From CAYVTV01 sp964454295 (GTDB taxonomy: Bacteria; Bacteroidota; Bacteroidia; Bacteroidales; GCA-2748055): DNA of 10,742 bases. The stretch's first letter is position 1; every line of letters begins with the position of its first letter. The notes under the pieces were generated by a model, which was not told where the DNA came from, made no database searches, and worked only from the letters and a program-made list of their open reading frames with translations. Made by a program: the position numbers and the translations under genes. Shown here piece by piece: positions 1 through 8,342 of the stretch. The stretch is from the NCBI GenBank assembly GCA_964454295.1, contig CAYVTV010000146.1:1-10742 (forward strand). Direction: 5' to 3'.

Positions 1-18
1 TTATTTCCGCAATATTTT

Positions 19-26
19 TATCTTTG
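19..26 (+). promoter_or_regulatory. Candidate Bacteroidota -7 promoter element
   Basis: The octamer TATCTTTG matches the Bacteroidota housekeeping -7 consensus TAnnTTTG exactly. Transcription would start around position 33, giving a leader of about 15 nt before the ATG at 48. The matching -33 TTTG element would fall at or before the left edge of the window, so only half of the promoter can be judged. Confidence 0.45.
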
Positions 27-47
27 ATCACTGAATTATCTGATTCC

Positions 48-707
48 ATGAGAAAACTAATCATTTCCAATGCCGGGTTACTGATCACATTTGCTTTTCT
101 TTTTATCTTAGGTGTTCTGGTTTCAGCTATTTACGGAAGAACAGAAACTCATATTTTCATCAACCGGTTTCATACATCTTTTTTCGACCTGTTAATGAAA
201 ACCTGGACATACATGGGCGACGGAGTGGTAATGCTCGGTATTTCCGTCTTGCTTTTCTTCAAAAAGATACGATACGGATTGACATTACTATCTTCCTTCA
301 TATTGTCATCCCTTATCGTTCAATTGTTAAAACGTTTGATTTTTGAAGGTATTCCGCGTCCGGTTAAATTCTTTGAGGGATCGGGCTTTGATCTTCATCT
401 TGTACCTGATATAAAATATTATTTATCCAACAGTTTTCCTTCCGGCCATTCTGCAACCGCTTTTGCACTGTTATTCGGACTCGCATTTCTTTGTGAAAAC
501 CGGTTTTTGAAAGCATTATTGTTTATTTTTGCAACCGGAGCCGCATTTTCCCGTGTGTATCTTTCACAGCACTTCCTGGTGGATGCTGTTTTTGGATCTT
601 TCATCGGGGTTTTATGCGCAATGATTTCGCACTGGTATTTTTGTTATATAGATAAAGAATGGCTGAATGTTCCTGTTTATAAGCTTATTGATAAGGATAA
701 AAAATGA
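48..707 (+). CDS. PAP2-family membrane phosphatase
   Basis: Integral membrane phosphatase of the PAP2 (type 2 phosphatidic acid phosphatase) superfamily. It probably acts on a lipid phosphate or pyrophosphate such as undecaprenyl pyrophosphate or a lipid A phosphate at the inner membrane; the substrate cannot be read from sequence. The 219-residue protein has about six hydrophobic segments and all three PAP2 motifs: K95 with RP at 104-105, SFPSGH at 129-134, and SR at 168-169 followed by H175 and D179. The K-to-RP spacing is eight residues rather than the textbook six. The start is set at ATG 48 because a promoter-like octamer lies at 19-26. The frame is open to the window edge, with a TTG at 24, so a longer or truncated 5' end is possible. 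The next gene is a lipid-linked-sugar transferase, which fits an envelope role. Confidence 0.9.
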   Translation: MRKLIISNAGLLITFAFLFILGVLVSAIYGRTETHIFINRFHTSFFDLLMKTWTYMGDGVVMLGISVLLFFKKIRYGLTLLSSFILSSLIVQLLKRLIFEGIPRPVKFFEGSGFDLHLVPDIKYYLSNSFPSGHSATAFALLFGLAFLCENRFLKALLFIFATGAAFSRVYLSQHFLVDAVFGSFIGVLCAMISHWYFCYIDKEWLNVPVYKLIDKDKK

Positions 708-808
708 AGAAATAAAAACATTTATGAGACAGCCCCATGGGGGCCCGTGGAACAAACAAGTACTTAACAGGTACGTATTTTTATGATGAACCAAAACAAA
801 AATTATAA
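708..808. other. Intergenic spacer with a small GC-rich hairpin
   Basis: A 101-bp spacer between the phosphatase and the GT39 gene. It holds a GC-rich palindrome in otherwise AT-rich DNA: GCCCC at 732-736, loop ATG, GGGGC at 740-744. No run of T follows, so this is not a standard intrinsic terminator. No TAnnTTTG promoter was found here, so it is unclear whether the downstream genes are co-transcribed with the phosphatase. Confidence 0.4.
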
Positions 809-2424
809 ATGAAGCAAAATTCATCTCAATTAATAGTCTTTGGATTTGTGGTTTTATACGGTCTTTTGTTTTTTCTTCCCTTTTTGGGACAAGTACATTT
901 ATTCGACTGGGATGAAATAAATTTTGCCGAATCAGCAAGGGAAATGATTGCTTCCGGAGATTATCTGACCGTACAGATAAATTTCCAGCCCTTCTGGGAA
1001 AAACCTCCATTGTTTATCTGGCTGCAGGTGTTGTCTATGAAAATCTTCGGGATCAATGAATTTGCTGCCAGATTCCCCAATGTGATCTGTGGCATTCTCA
1101 GTTTATGGGTTTTGTTCAACACGGGCAGAAAACTTTATGATAGTAAATTCGGNNNNNNNNNNTACCCTTCTTTTATTTTAAATCAGGAATAATTGACCCC
1201 TGGTTTAACCTCTTTATTTTCCTTGGTATTATTCATTTTGTGTACTATCAGAAAGCTGAAGATAAAGCAGATTATCATCTGATTATATCAGCCCTGTCTA
1301 TTGGCATGGCAATTCTGACCAAGGGACCTGCCGCTATATTGATATTCCTGATCTCATTCGGAGTTTACCTGGTATTCAGAAGATTTAAAATAAGAGCTTC
1401 TTTCCGCGATGTAATGGTCTTTTTTTTAGTTGTATTTTTCATCGGAGGGTCATGGTACCTGCTTCAAATAATTAAAGGCAACTACCAGCTTATCAGGGAA
1501 TTTATACTGTACCAGATCCGTCTTCTTACCACAGAGGATGCCGGCCATGGAGGATTCTTCCTCTATCACTTCTTTGTCCTTCTCGTGGGAGTGTTCCCTG
1601 CATCCTTTATGGCATTGCTTTCATTTAAGGATCATTTTGACGGACCCGGGCTAAGAAAGGAGTTTTTTCTCTTTATGATGATCCTTTTCTGGGTAGTACT
1701 TATTCTTTTTTCCATTGTAAACACAAAAATTGTTCATTACAGCTCACTTTGCTATTTCCCGATAACCTATTTTACTGCACTTACTTTCAGAAAATATGAA
1801 AACTCGGAGATCAGGATACCCCTCTTGCTGAAATATTTCACAGGGATAGCAGGAGTGTTCTTTGGACTGCTGGTAGCCATATTACCTTTTATTGATTTAT
1901 ATATTGACAAAATTATTGAGATCATAGGGCGCAACGACCCGTTTGCCGCAGCCAATCTTCAGGCTGATGTCTCCTGGCCCTGGTTCATTTCATTGGTTGG
2001 AATTGGCTTTATCATTGCTGTCATAACCAGTCTGCGTTTAATTAACCGTAACCGGAACTGGGGCATGAGAATTCTTTTCATCTCATGTTCAGTCTTCATT
2101 TATCTTACCATTACACTGGTCACCCCAAGGATTGAAGGGTACACACAACGTGCAGCTGTTGAATTCTTTAAATCAGTATCTTCGGAAAAAGCGTATATCA
2201 CAACACTGGGGTATAAAAGTTACGCACATCTGTATTATGGCAAAGTTGATCCGGAATGCGGATTGACGGCAGCCGACTCACATTTTCTTCTGGAAGGAGA
2301 TATAGACCTGGATGCATATTTTGTTTTTAAGATCAACAGGAAAGAGAATTATTTGAAAGAATATCCCTTACTGGAAATATTATATGAAAAAAATGGTTTT
2401 GTATTTGCAAGGAGAAGGAAATAA
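809..2424 (+). CDS. GT39 / ArnT-like membrane glycosyltransferase (interrupted by assembly gap)
   Basis: GT-C fold transferase of the GT39 (PMT_2/ArnT) type, moving a sugar from a polyprenyl-phosphate carrier to lipid A, LPS or another acceptor on the periplasmic side. The 5' part (809-1152) encodes a first membrane segment, then the loop FDWDEINFAESAREM with the acidic DE pair (35-36) expected at the catalytic site, and the WEKPPL motif near residue 65. After 10 N at 1153-1162 the second part is in another frame and begins around 1165 with YFKSGIIDPWFNLF, which continues this family's sequence. It then has many hydrophobic segments, a TKGP loop at 1318-1329 and a soluble C-terminal tail. The two parts give about 535 residues, and ArnT has about 550, so this is one gene with a mis-sized gap. 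The GTG at 1240 is internal. Substrate unknown. Confidence 0.88.
1153..1162. other. Assembly gap (10 N)
   Basis: Ten consecutive N inside the GT39 gene. The flanks are in different frames: codons start at 1151 on the left and 1165 on the right, 14 nt apart. Restoring the frame needs a true gap of 11, 14, 17 and so on. Family knowledge suggests roughly a dozen missing residues between KLYDSKFG and the FFYFKSGIIDPW stretch, so 10 N is probably a placeholder. Confidence 0.97.
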
Positions 2425-2429
2425 TCATA

Positions 2430-3176
2430 ATGATTGGCAACAATAAAATAACCATAGTCCTGCCGGCATACAATGCTGAGAAAACCCTCGGACAAACCTA
2501 CAACGAGATTCCCTTTGATATTGTGGATGAGGTCATACTTGTTGACGATAACAGTAAGGATGATACACTGGAAGTTGCAGCAAAACTGGGGATTAACCAT
2601 ATTGTCCCTCATGCCGAAAATAAAGGGTACGGAGGAAATCAAAAGTCATGCTATAATAAGGCACTTGAATTAAATTCCGATATTGTTGTTATGCTTCATC
2701 CCGATTATCAATATACTCCGAAACTGATTCATTCCATGTGTTATCTCATTGCCAACGGAGTATATGAAGTTGTACTGGGTTCGAGGATCCTGGGTAAAGG
2801 AGCTCTTAAGGGAGGGATGCCATTGTATAAATATATTGCAAACAGGCTTCTTACTCTTTTTCAGAATATTATGATGAATAAAAAGCTTTCTGAATATCAT
2901 ACCGGTTACCGGGCTTTCTCAGCTGATGTTCTGAGATCTGTTGATTATAATGCAAACTCGGATGATTTTCTGTTTGACAACCAGATGATTGCACAGATAT
3001 TTTATGCCGGATTTGAGATTGCTGAAATAACCTGTCCGACAAAATATTTTGAAGAGGCTTCTTCTATTAACCTGAGAAGAAGTGTTAAATACGGACTTGG
3101 TGTTGTGGCCACTTCCTTTGCCTATTTTTTTCAGAAGCTGGGATTGATTAACTTTAGGATTTTTAGAAATAAATGA
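2430..3176 (+). CDS. GT2 glycosyltransferase, DPM1 / polyprenyl-phosphate sugar synthase-like
   Basis: GT-A fold family 2 glycosyltransferase of 248 residues, most like the dolichyl/undecaprenyl-phosphate sugar synthase group. Such enzymes load a sugar from a nucleotide donor onto a polyprenyl phosphate, producing the donor that GT39 enzymes use. Visible motifs are IVLPAYNAEKTL at 9-20, VDDNSKDDT at 38-46, NKGYGGNQK at 64-72 and the acceptor-side DDFLFDNQM at 178-186. The usual metal-binding DxD is HPD at 90-92 within LHPDYQY, so only the last aspartate is kept. There is no C-terminal membrane anchor. It starts 5 bp after the GT39 stop and ends 7 bp before the kinase, so it is almost certainly in the same operon. 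It could instead transfer a sugar directly to a cytoplasmic acceptor. Confidence 0.87.
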   Translation: MIGNNKITIVLPAYNAEKTLGQTYNEIPFDIVDEVILVDDNSKDDTLEVAAKLGINHIVPHAENKGYGGNQKSCYNKALELNSDIVVMLHPDYQYTPKLIHSMCYLIANGVYEVVLGSRILGKGALKGGMPLYKYIANRLLTLFQNIMMNKKLSEYHTGYRAFSADVLRSVDYNANSDDFLFDNQMIAQIFYAGFEIAEITCPTKYFEEASSINLRRSVKYGLGVVATSFAYFFQKLGLINFRIFRNK

Positions 3177-3183
3177 AGAAGTT

Positions 3184-4191
3184 ATGATAATAAAAACTCA
3201 TTCATATCCCCGTGCCGCCCTTATCGGTAACCCTTCCGACGGATATTTCGGTAAGACCATTGCCTTTGTCTTCGACAACTTTAAAGCTGAGGTTACCTTG
3301 TTCGAGTCTCCTGAACTTGAGATAATACCTGCACAATATGATACAAATGTTTTCCCGGGTATGAAAGCGCTGGCCGATGATGTCAGACTTTATGGTTATT
3401 ATGGGGGAATCAGGTTATTGAAGGCTGCAGTGAAAAGATTCTATGAGTATTGTATAGACAATAATTTTTGTTTTAAGGAAAAAAATTTCACCATCAGGTA
3501 TAAGTCTGATATTCCTTTCAGACTTGGGCTTGCCGGGTCCAGTGCAATAATTACAGCATGTATGAAAGCCTTAATGAAATTTTTTAATGTTACTATCGCT
3601 GAACCGGAATTAGCCAACCTGGTGTTATCGGTTGAGACAGAGGAACTTAAAATAGCAGCCGGCCTTCAGGACAGAGTGGTACAAGCATACGGCTGCCCGG
3701 TATATATGGATTTTAACGAATCTCTGATGAAAGAGCAGGGTTATGGCAGATATGAAAAACTTAGTGCAAAATTGTTGCCTCCCTTATATATTGCTTATGA
3801 TGCTGATCTTTCTGAAGGCTCCGAAACAGTACATAATAACTTCCGCGAACGTTATAATTTCGGGGACAGGCATGTCCTGAACGCAATCGCTGAGTGGAGT
3901 TTGCTGACCGACCAGATTAGAGACCTGCTGATTTCAGGTAATAAATATAATATCGGGTCTGTATTGAACAGGAACTTTGATCTTCGGAGGGAAGTTATGA
4001 ATATAAGCGATAAAAATATACTTATGGTGGAAACAGCAAGGTCAACAGGGGCGAGTGCGAAATTTACAGGTTCGGGGGGAGCCATCATCGGAACATATTC
4101 AGATGAAAGCATGTTTATGGAACTGGAAAAGGCTTTTATTCCTCTAGGGGTGAAAATCTTCAAACCAAATATTGTTTGTGATAAAGATTAA
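3184..4191 (+). CDS. GHMP-family sugar kinase, glucuronokinase-like
   Basis: A 335-residue GHMP-superfamily kinase. Recalled from memory, the Arabidopsis glucuronokinase (D-glucuronate plus ATP to glucuronate-1-phosphate) is colinear from end to end. Shared blocks are ALIGNPSDGYFGKTIAF (12-28), GYYGGIRLL (71-79), IPFRLGLAGSSAII (110-123, the ATP-binding GHMP motif 2), AGLQDRVVQAYG (159-170, with probable catalytic D163), LLPPLYIAY (197-205), NFDLRR (264-269) and AKFTGSGGAIIG (292-303, GHMP motif 3). All three GHMP motifs look intact, so the enzyme should be active. The UDP-sugar pyrophosphorylase gene 11 bp downstream would use a sugar-1-phosphate product. Galacturonate or another hexose could be the true substrate. 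I did not align the sequences, so the specificity is an inference. Confidence 0.82.
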   Translation: MIIKTHSYPRAALIGNPSDGYFGKTIAFVFDNFKAEVTLFESPELEIIPAQYDTNVFPGMKALADDVRLYGYYGGIRLLKAAVKRFYEYCIDNNFCFKEKNFTIRYKSDIPFRLGLAGSSAIITACMKALMKFFNVTIAEPELANLVLSVETEELKIAAGLQDRVVQAYGCPVYMDFNESLMKEQGYGRYEKLSAKLLPPLYIAYDADLSEGSETVHNNFRERYNFGDRHVLNAIAEWSLLTDQIRDLLISGNKYNIGSVLNRNFDLRREVMNISDKNILMVETARSTGASAKFTGSGGAIIGTYSDESMFMELEKAFIPLGVKIFKPNIVCDKD

Positions 4192-4202
4192 CAATTTACA
4201 AA

Positions 4203-5075
4203 ATGATAAAAAAAGCAGTTATACCGGCTGCAGGATTTGGAACGAGATTTCTGCCTGCCACCAAATCACAGCCTAAGGAAATGCTTCCTGTTGTTGATAA
4301 ACCCACTATTCAATATGTCGTGGAAGAAGCTGTTGCATCAGGGATTACAGATATCCTTATGATCATCGGTAAAGGGAAAAGAGCCATTGAAGAACATTTT
4401 GACAGGAATGTGGAACTGGAAATGCTGTTGTCCGGTAAAGACAAGTGTCATGAACTCAGCATTATAAAGGGAATTACTGAAATTGCCGATATAACATTTG
4501 TCTGGCAGAAAGAATCAAACGGACTGGGTGATGCAATCAGGTATGCAAAAAATCATACAAACAACGAGGCTTTTGCCATACTTCTCGGTGATACTATTAT
4601 GGAACCTTTTTCCGGAGTTCCGGTTACGCGGCAGCTTATCGATATTTATAACAGGTACGGGGGACCGGTGGTAGCGCTGGAAGAAGTTGATCCGGCCGAT
4701 GTGTCAAAATACGGTGTCATTGATGGAAAAGAAATTGCCAATAAAATCTTCCAGGTTAACTCTTTTGTTGAAAAACCGGATATAAATCAGGCTCCATCAA
4801 ATCTCGCGATAGCTTCCAGATATATTTTTACGCCTGATATCTTTGAATACCTGGCAAAAGTTAAACCTGGAAAAAACAATGAAATTCAGCTCACAGATGC
4901 CATGCAGATGATGGTCAAAAATTCTGATATGTTCGGTTTACAGTTTGACGGGATCCGGCATGATATCGGTAACAAGCTGGATTTTCTCAAAACAAATGTG
5001 TTGTATGGGCTAAAAAGAGATGACTTTGGAGATGAATTCAGGCAATGGTTGAAGGAAGTGGTGGGGAAAGGATGA
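4203..5075 (+). CDS. galU: UTP--glucose-1-phosphate uridylyltransferase family (GalU)
   Basis: Cytoplasmic nucleotidyltransferase making a UDP-sugar from UTP and a sugar-1-phosphate, 290 residues, the usual GalU length. The signature AAGFGTRFLPATKSQPKEML lies at 9-28. The nucleotide/metal site is LLGDT at 127-131, where GalU proteins more often have LLPDD. Also visible are VEKP at 189-192, EIQLTDAM at 227-234 and HDIGNKLDFLKTN at 253-265. Glucose-1-phosphate is the default substrate. Next to a glucuronokinase-like gene it may instead, or also, accept glucuronate-1-phosphate, as plant UDP-sugar pyrophosphorylases do. It is the last gene of the tight run; no hairpin terminator is evident after it. 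Confidence 0.92.
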   Translation: MIKKAVIPAAGFGTRFLPATKSQPKEMLPVVDKPTIQYVVEEAVASGITDILMIIGKGKRAIEEHFDRNVELEMLLSGKDKCHELSIIKGITEIADITFVWQKESNGLGDAIRYAKNHTNNEAFAILLGDTIMEPFSGVPVTRQLIDIYNRYGGPVVALEEVDPADVSKYGVIDGKEIANKIFQVNSFVEKPDINQAPSNLAIASRYIFTPDIFEYLAKVKPGKNNEIQLTDAMQMMVKNSDMFGLQFDGIRHDIGNKLDFLKTNVLYGLKRDDFGDEFRQWLKEVVGKG

Positions 5076-5191
5076 CACAAGGCAGGCAAGGTGCTGTCAG
5101 TAAAGAATTTATACTTTGTGTCCTTAGCGCGTACTTCGAGTCCTGAGTGGTTAAAATTATTTATTTGACATTATACTAAAATTATTTTAGC
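5076..5191. other. Intergenic spacer, possible weak promoter
   Basis: A 116-bp spacer separating the glycosylation operon from the propeller gene. Two near-matches to the TAnnTTTG -7 element occur: TTTATTTG at 5160-5167 (one mismatch) and TATACTTTG at 5110-5118 (one extra base). Neither has a convincing -33 TTTG at 19-21 bp. The change of gene theme and the larger spacing suggest that transcription restarts here, but the sequence does not settle where. Confidence 0.3.
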
Positions 5192-8100
5192 ATGAAGAAC
5201 TTTATTAAAACTCTCATTATTATCGCAGCTTCCTTTCTCATTTCATCTTGTATGTCACACAAATCTGACACCGACGATTGGCCGCAATATCGGAATGACG
5301 AAGGAAGAACAGGTTATACACCCCTTATACTGTCTGATCGTTTGAGTCCAAGCTGGATATGTCATTTCTCTCCACCAGATCTGTCATGGACAGGAATACA
5401 TACCCGTATGACATTTGACTATGCATACCAGCCTGTTATTTCAGGTAATACGGTATTTATAGGCAGTTCAAATGATTGTAAAATTTATGCCCTTAACAGG
5501 AAAACAGGAAAAATCGTATGGTCATTTTTTACAGACGGACCTGTGAGGTTTGCACCGCTTATCTATAAAAACAAAGTTTATGCAGTCAGTGATGATGGCT
5601 ATCTGTATTGCCTGTCTGCAAGAAATGGCAAATTATTATGGAAGAGCTCCGGTAGTGAACAACAGGATATGATTATCGGGAATGACAGGATGATTTCCCG
5701 GTGGCCTGCAAGAGGCGGTCCTGTAATAAAAGACGGAATATTGTACTTTGGTGCGGGAATATGGCCATCGGAAAAGATTTATATATATGCCATTGACCCC
5801 GATAATGGTGAAGTACTGTGGGTAAATAACTCCAGCGGTGAATTGGAAATGCCTCAACCACATGGTGGCGCAGTTGCTGAAAGCGGAATATCAGCTCAGG
5901 GATACCTGAGCATAGGAGGAGATAAATTATTCGTTCCGACAGGCAGAGCTGTACCTGCAGCTTTAAATTTAAAATCCGGAGAATTAGAGTATTTCCATCT
6001 CCAGTTATACAGAAATTACGGAGGTTCTGAAATTATGTCAACTGATCCGTTTCTTTTTGTTCCTGGAGGAAACTCAAGAGATATGGATGAGATCAGGGGA
6101 ACTAAATGTGCTGTTTTTAATACTAATGACGGATCAATAATTTCCGGTGAGATAAACTCCGAGGCTATCGCAATTGCACCTGATTTTTTGTATTGTGTTA
6201 ATAATGAAACACATCAGGTGGAGGCGTATCAAACAGAAAACCTGGTAGTAAGCAATGAAATACAGGATAGAAAAGGTGAATTGGTACAAGTAACCAGCCT
6301 GACTGATCCGGTTTGGAAAACTGATATTATAAATGATTATGTAAAAACATTAATTGTAAGCGGTAACAGGTTGATTGCAGGGACTGCGACGGAGAAAATC
6401 CTCATAATAAACAGAGAGGATGGTAAACTCATCTCATCGTTTAAAGTTAACGGAATACCATATGGACTTGCTGCAGCACACGGATCTTTGTTTGTCAGCA
6501 CCAATAAGGGTACTCTTTATTGTTTCGATGAGGGTGTTACTGCTTCTCCGGTAATTTATTTTAATGATATGCAGAGTTTTACTCATGTGCCGGATGAAAC
6601 TTTTGTTTCTGCTGCTGAAGAGATTATTTCAATGAGCGGTCTGAAAAACGGTTATTGCCTTGACCTGGAATGCGGCGACGGTAGCTTGATATATGAACTT
6701 ATAAAAAAAACAAATCTGACGGTTATCGGACTGGAAAAGGATAAGAACAAGGTGGAATCAGCCAGAAAGATATTCAGTGATGCGGGGATTTATGGCAGCA
6801 GGGTGGTTATTTACCATGGAGATATTAATACTATCCCCCTGCCTGATTATTTTGCCAATCTGATTGTTTCTCAACAATCACTGACCTCCGGAAGCCCTGA
6901 TAATTTAGCATTAAATATACAGCGTTGCCAAAGACCATATGGTGGTGTTGTTATTACAGGGAAAAAAGGAGAAATGAAGATAGACATCAGGGGTGAACTT
7001 CAGGGAGCAGGACAGTGGACACATCAGTATCACGATCCTGCAAATACAACGATATCAGAAGATGAGATTGTGGATGGGAAATTAGAGGTTTTATGGTTCA
7101 GGGATTCCGATTTTGACATGCCCTCCCGGCATGGCAGGGGAGTGGCGCCTTTATTTAAAGACGGACGATTATTTGTTGAAGGTAATAACAGCATCAGGGC
7201 AGTGGATGCCTACAACGGTCATCTGTTATGGGAATATTATATTGAGGATCTGATGCTGGCATACGATCAGGAACATATCAGCGGGACTGCTATTACCCAT
7301 GGTAACTGGTGTATAGAAGATGACAGGCTTTACGTCAGAAGAGGCTTGTCTTCCTATAACAGAGCAGCAAAAAATTGCTATGTGCTGGATGCTAAAACAG
7401 GATCGGAAATAAAAGTTTTTACCGCCCCACGTGATCATTGGGACGCCCCACATGGATACTGGGGTTATATTGCCGTAAAAAACGGAATTCTCTTCGGAAC
7501 AGTAGCAAATGAAGAACATATCGTTAAATGGGGTTGGAAGGAAAGTGATATGAATAACCAGTTCAGCGAGTCGAATTCGATTTTTGCAATAGATGTCTCT
7601 TCCGGTGAAATGCTGTGGGAGTATAAGGCTAAACATTCCATCCGCCATAATTCAATTGCTATCGGGAATGATAAGGTATATTTTATCGACAGACCCATTG
7701 CTGAAATCGACTATATATACAGCAGAAGAGGGGAATCCGCTATTCACCCTCCCGGTATTTTGACAGCATTGGATGCGAAAACCGGAAAGGTGTTAATGAG
7801 AAATACAGATAATATCTGGGGAACACTTCTTATTTTAAGTGAGAAGTATAATAAACTCCTGATGTCATACAGCGATACAAGATACAGGCTTCCTTCAGAA
7901 ACCGGTGGGAAAATTGCTGTTCTTGATGCAACAACAGGAAAAAAGATTTGGGAAGCCGAAACAAGAAAAAATCTTCCTCCTGATTATTCCAGTTCAAGCC
8001 GTTCAAGGCCTCTGGTAAACGATAGTATCATTTTTATTGAACCTGAAACCTTTGATTTGTTTACAGGGAAGATTATTGATAATAACTTTGAACGATCGTA

Positions 8101-8332
8101 TGGCTGTGGGATTATCTCAGGTTCGAAAAATATGCTTTTTTTCAGGTCTGCAACTCTCGGATATTATCTGTTTGATGATAATGCTGCAGGGGTGCAGAAT
8201 TATGGCGGGATCCGCCCGGGTTGCTGGATCAATATCATCCCGGCCGGAGGCCTTGTGCTAATGCCTGATGCAACCAACAGGTGCGATTGTAGCTACCTGA
8301 TGAAATCGTGGATCGCGTTGCAGCCTATGTAA
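5192..8332 (+). CDS. Lipoprotein with two PQQ-like beta-propellers flanking a methyltransferase-like domain
   Basis: A 1046-residue predicted lipoprotein. The signal peptide MKNFIKTLIIIAASFLISSC ends at lipobox Cys20. Residues about 30-450 form one PQQ/BamB-like propeller, with blade motifs such as ALNRKTGKIVWSF (100-112), CLSARNGKLLW (140-150) and AIDPDNGEVLW (200-210). Residues about 465-590 resemble a class I SAM methyltransferase: CLDLECGDGSLIYELI (489-504), an acidic end of beta-2 at E515, HGDINTIPLPD (542-552) and ANLIVS. In the SAM loop the first glycine of the usual DxGxGxG pattern is replaced by E493. Residues about 630-1046 form a second propeller (AVDAYNGHLLWEY at 670-682, AIDVSSGEMLWEY at 799-811, VLDATTGKKIWEA at 910-922), closing with a cysteine-rich end (RPGCW, NRCDCSY). 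This architecture is familiar from Planctomycetes proteins of unknown function. PQQ binding, methylation and pure scaffolding all remain possible. Confidence 0.88.
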   Translation: MKNFIKTLIIIAASFLISSCMSHKSDTDDWPQYRNDEGRTGYTPLILSDRLSPSWICHFSPPDLSWTGIHTRMTFDYAYQPVISGNTVFIGSSNDCKIYALNRKTGKIVWSFFTDGPVRFAPLIYKNKVYAVSDDGYLYCLSARNGKLLWKSSGSEQQDMIIGNDRMISRWPARGGPVIKDGILYFGAGIWPSEKIYIYAIDPDNGEVLWVNNSSGELEMPQPHGGAVAESGISAQGYLSIGGDKLFVPTGRAVPAALNLKSGELEYFHLQLYRNYGGSEIMSTDPFLFVPGGNSRDMDEIRGTKCAVFNTNDGSIISGEINSEAIAIAPDFLYCVNNETHQVEAYQTENLVVSNEIQDRKGELVQVTSLTDPVWKTDIINDYVKTLIVSGNRLIAGTATEKILIINREDGKLISSFKVNGIPYGLAAAHGSLFVSTNKGTLYCFDEGVTASPVIYFNDMQSFTHVPDETFVSAAEEIISMSGLKNGYCLDLECGDGSLIYELIKKTNLTVIGLEKDKNKVESARKIFSDAGIYGSRVVIYHGDINTIPLPDYFANLIVSQQSLTSGSPDNLALNIQRCQRPYGGVVITGKKGEMKIDIRGELQGAGQWTHQYHDPANTTISEDEIVDGKLEVLWFRDSDFDMPSRHGRGVAPLFKDGRLFVEGNNSIRAVDAYNGHLLWEYYIEDLMLAYDQEHISGTAITHGNWCIEDDRLYVRRGLSSYNRAAKNCYVLDAKTGSEIKVFTAPRDHWDAPHGYWGYIAVKNGILFGTVANEEHIVKWGWKESDMNNQFSESNSIFAIDVSSGEMLWEYKAKHSIRHNSIAIGNDKVYFIDRPIAEIDYIYSRRGESAIHPPGILTALDAKTGKVLMRNTDNIWGTLLILSEKYNKLLMSYSDTRYRLPSETGGKIAVLDATTGKKIWEAETRKNLPPDYSSSSRSRPLVNDSIIFIEPETFDLFTGKIIDNNFERSYGCGIISGSKNMLFFRSATLGYYLFDDNAAGVQNYGGIRPGCWINIIPAGGLVLMPDATNRCDCSYLMKSWIALQPM

Positions 8333-8342
8333 TTTATATTAT

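Noticed and set aside
24..50. TTG 24 as the start of the phosphatase
   Set aside because: It overlaps the -7-type octamer at 19-26, and ATG 48 gives a normal N-terminus directly before the first membrane segment.
732..746. GC-rich palindrome as a terminator of the phosphatase gene
   Set aside because: The stem is only 5 bp with a 3-nt loop and no T run follows.
809..1192. A separate 127-residue protein ending at TAA 1192
   Set aside because: It reads through the N block into the wrong frame; the real protein continues in another frame as one GT39 gene.
1240..2424. An independent gene starting at GTG 1240
   Set aside because: The same frame is open upstream to the gap and encodes conserved GT39 sequence, so GTG 1240 is an internal valine codon.
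5128..5150. tRNA-like T-arm (ACTTCGAGTCC)
   Set aside because: The flanking bases do not form the T stem, and no anticodon arm, acceptor stem or CCA context surrounds it.
7226..7698. Minus-strand open frames within the propeller gene
   Set aside because: They lie wholly opposite a well-supported gene, show no recognisable family features and have low-complexity shadow composition.
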